DNA of 64,000 nt, taken from NCBI GenBank assembly GCA_029204225.1, contig CM055092.1, forward strand, positions 14,968,059 through 15,032,058, in the 5' to 3' direction. The translations under genes and the position numbers were made by a program. Origin of the DNA: Diphasiastrum complanatum (lineage: Eukaryota > Streptophyta > Lycopodiopsida > Lycopodiales > Lycopodiaceae). This document shows positions 61,823 through 64,000 of this stretch, in pieces. The notes under the pieces were generated by a model. It was not told where the DNA came from. It was given only the letters and a program-made list of their open reading frames with translations, and made no database searches. The stretch's first letter is position 1, and the number at the start of each line of letters is the position of its first letter.

Positions 61823-62114
61823 TGGTATCAGAGCATACCTATATGGTATCAGATCATTCTATCATAGTATCAGTGCTAGATCATTACTTATTTATCTGAA
61901 CCGTCATTGTATCAGACTTGTGATCTCTATCAACGCCTAATACTATTTCGATATTAGAGAAAAAAGCCCTAATACTTGATATCTTTTGCAATATCAAATC
62001 AATATCATATTCTTCAGTTTATTTCATCCTTTTTGTATCAGAGATTGATTTCTTATTGTTGGCACTTCTACAACTTAGCGTCATCGATACAATCGACAGA
62101 CTAAGCCTCCAAAT
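61823..62114 (+). other. PBS and leader of F with repeated PBS-like words
   Basis: After the PBS at 61823-61834, related words TGGTATCAGA (61844), TAGTATCAG (61865), TGTATCAGA (61909) and TTGTATCAGAGA (62034) follow before the gag start. Such a series is unusual, since one PBS is enough for priming. Confidence 0.6.
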
Positions 62115-62463
62115 GGATTCTCAAACTAAAGCTGGTCTTATCGCAGACAAGCTCAATGGATCCAATTATCATTTGTGGAAATTTAAGATGAAGACCTTGC
62201 TAATTGCCAACGAGTTGTGGGATGTTGTTACAGGTATCGAAGTGAAACTTGAAGACTACACAGAAGAATCAAAATGAAAATCGAAGGATGGTAAAGCTTT
62301 TGTGCTTATTATCCTCAATATATCAGATACTTAGATTGGACACATAGCTGAAGCTAAACTTCAAAAGAAGTTTGGGACATCCTGAACTCACTATATGATG
62401 TGAGGGACATAACTACTAAGTTACATCTACAAAGGAAATTCTTGCAGCAAGCTTAAGGGGGAG
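62115..62463 (+). pseudogene. Copia gag N-terminus of F, truncated, with purine tract
   Basis: Starts MDSQTKAGLIADKLNGSNY at 62115 with H-L-W-K-F-K-M-K. Stops at 62275 and 62332 and further breaks interrupt it. Codons for Y-D-V-R-D-I-T-T-K-L-H-L-Q follow, and then the sequence runs at once into AAGGGGGAG, the polypurine tract of the 3' LTR-E at 62464. Everything from mid-gag to the end of pol has been deleted. Confidence 0.8.
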
Positions 62464-63757
<1,294 letters not shown>

Positions 63758-64000
63758 TTTTCCATGCATCTGGTTTTTCTAATTTGAAAATTCTTTTATG
63801 TCATTGAATGACCATTGCTATTCAATCCAAATGATTCTATAATTACCATCAGTTTGGCATTTGGGATATAGATCTCACATGGAAAAATTATCAACATGAT
63901 CATAACCAATATACAAATTATTGATTTTGAGTTGATTATTTCTGGAAATGGTAAATGACATTTTGAATGGGCATTTTATTCTACAAAATTGGAGGAAAAG
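63758..64000. other. Right flank of element E, no gene recognised
   Basis: TSD TTTTC (63758-63762) followed by AT-rich DNA to the window end, with no recognisable feature. Before the E insertion it joined 40066. Confidence 0.6.

Overview
This is nuclear DNA from a land plant with a repeat-rich genome. The evidence is one intact, intron-containing gene of the plant thermospermine synthase (ACAULIS5) family, set among nested LTR retrotransposons. Every primer-binding site I can read matches the plant initiator-Met tRNA type (TGGTATCAGAGC). I cannot name the species. I see no bacterial genes, CRISPR array, rRNA or tRNA gene.

Layout. 1-5.5 kb: old non-coding sequence with two decayed LTR remnants. 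5.5-28.7 kb: a mosaic built on one LTR type (LTR-A, about 1.2 kb). It holds a minus-strand Ty3/gypsy body with an extra 3' ORF, a chromodomain-type Ty3/gypsy element (LTR-B, TSD TCAGC), a solo LTR-B (TSD GTTAC), a complete non-autonomous LTR-A element without pol (20646-25424, TSD GTCAC), and a gag-only Copia deletion derivative (26079-28625, TSD TTTGG). The last three all lie inside one older 3' LTR-A. 28.7-33.5 kb: upstream region and ten coding exons of the thermospermine synthase gene. 35.4-39.8 kb: a decayed Copia-like element on the minus strand. 40.07-63.76 kb: one outer Copia-type element (LTR-E, TSD TTTTC) holding a gypsy fragment, a second gypsy RT fragment, an inverted pair of LTR-F pieces, and a Copia (D1) that is split by a sister Copia (D2, TSD ATATA). 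Nesting is four levels deep.

The only host gene I can support is the thermospermine synthase. Its ten exons join in frame into about 346 codons, and one intron uses a GC donor.

The most unusual material is the LTR-A system. Its leader RNA carries five or six hairpin-forming repeats. The same leader breakpoint is joined to two different bodies. Its non-autonomous members share a polypurine tract, 3' UTR, LTR ends, promoter-like block and poly(A) block with the chromodomain element B, which suggests mobilisation in trans. All alignments were done by eye, so boundaries not supported by a target-site duplication are approximate.
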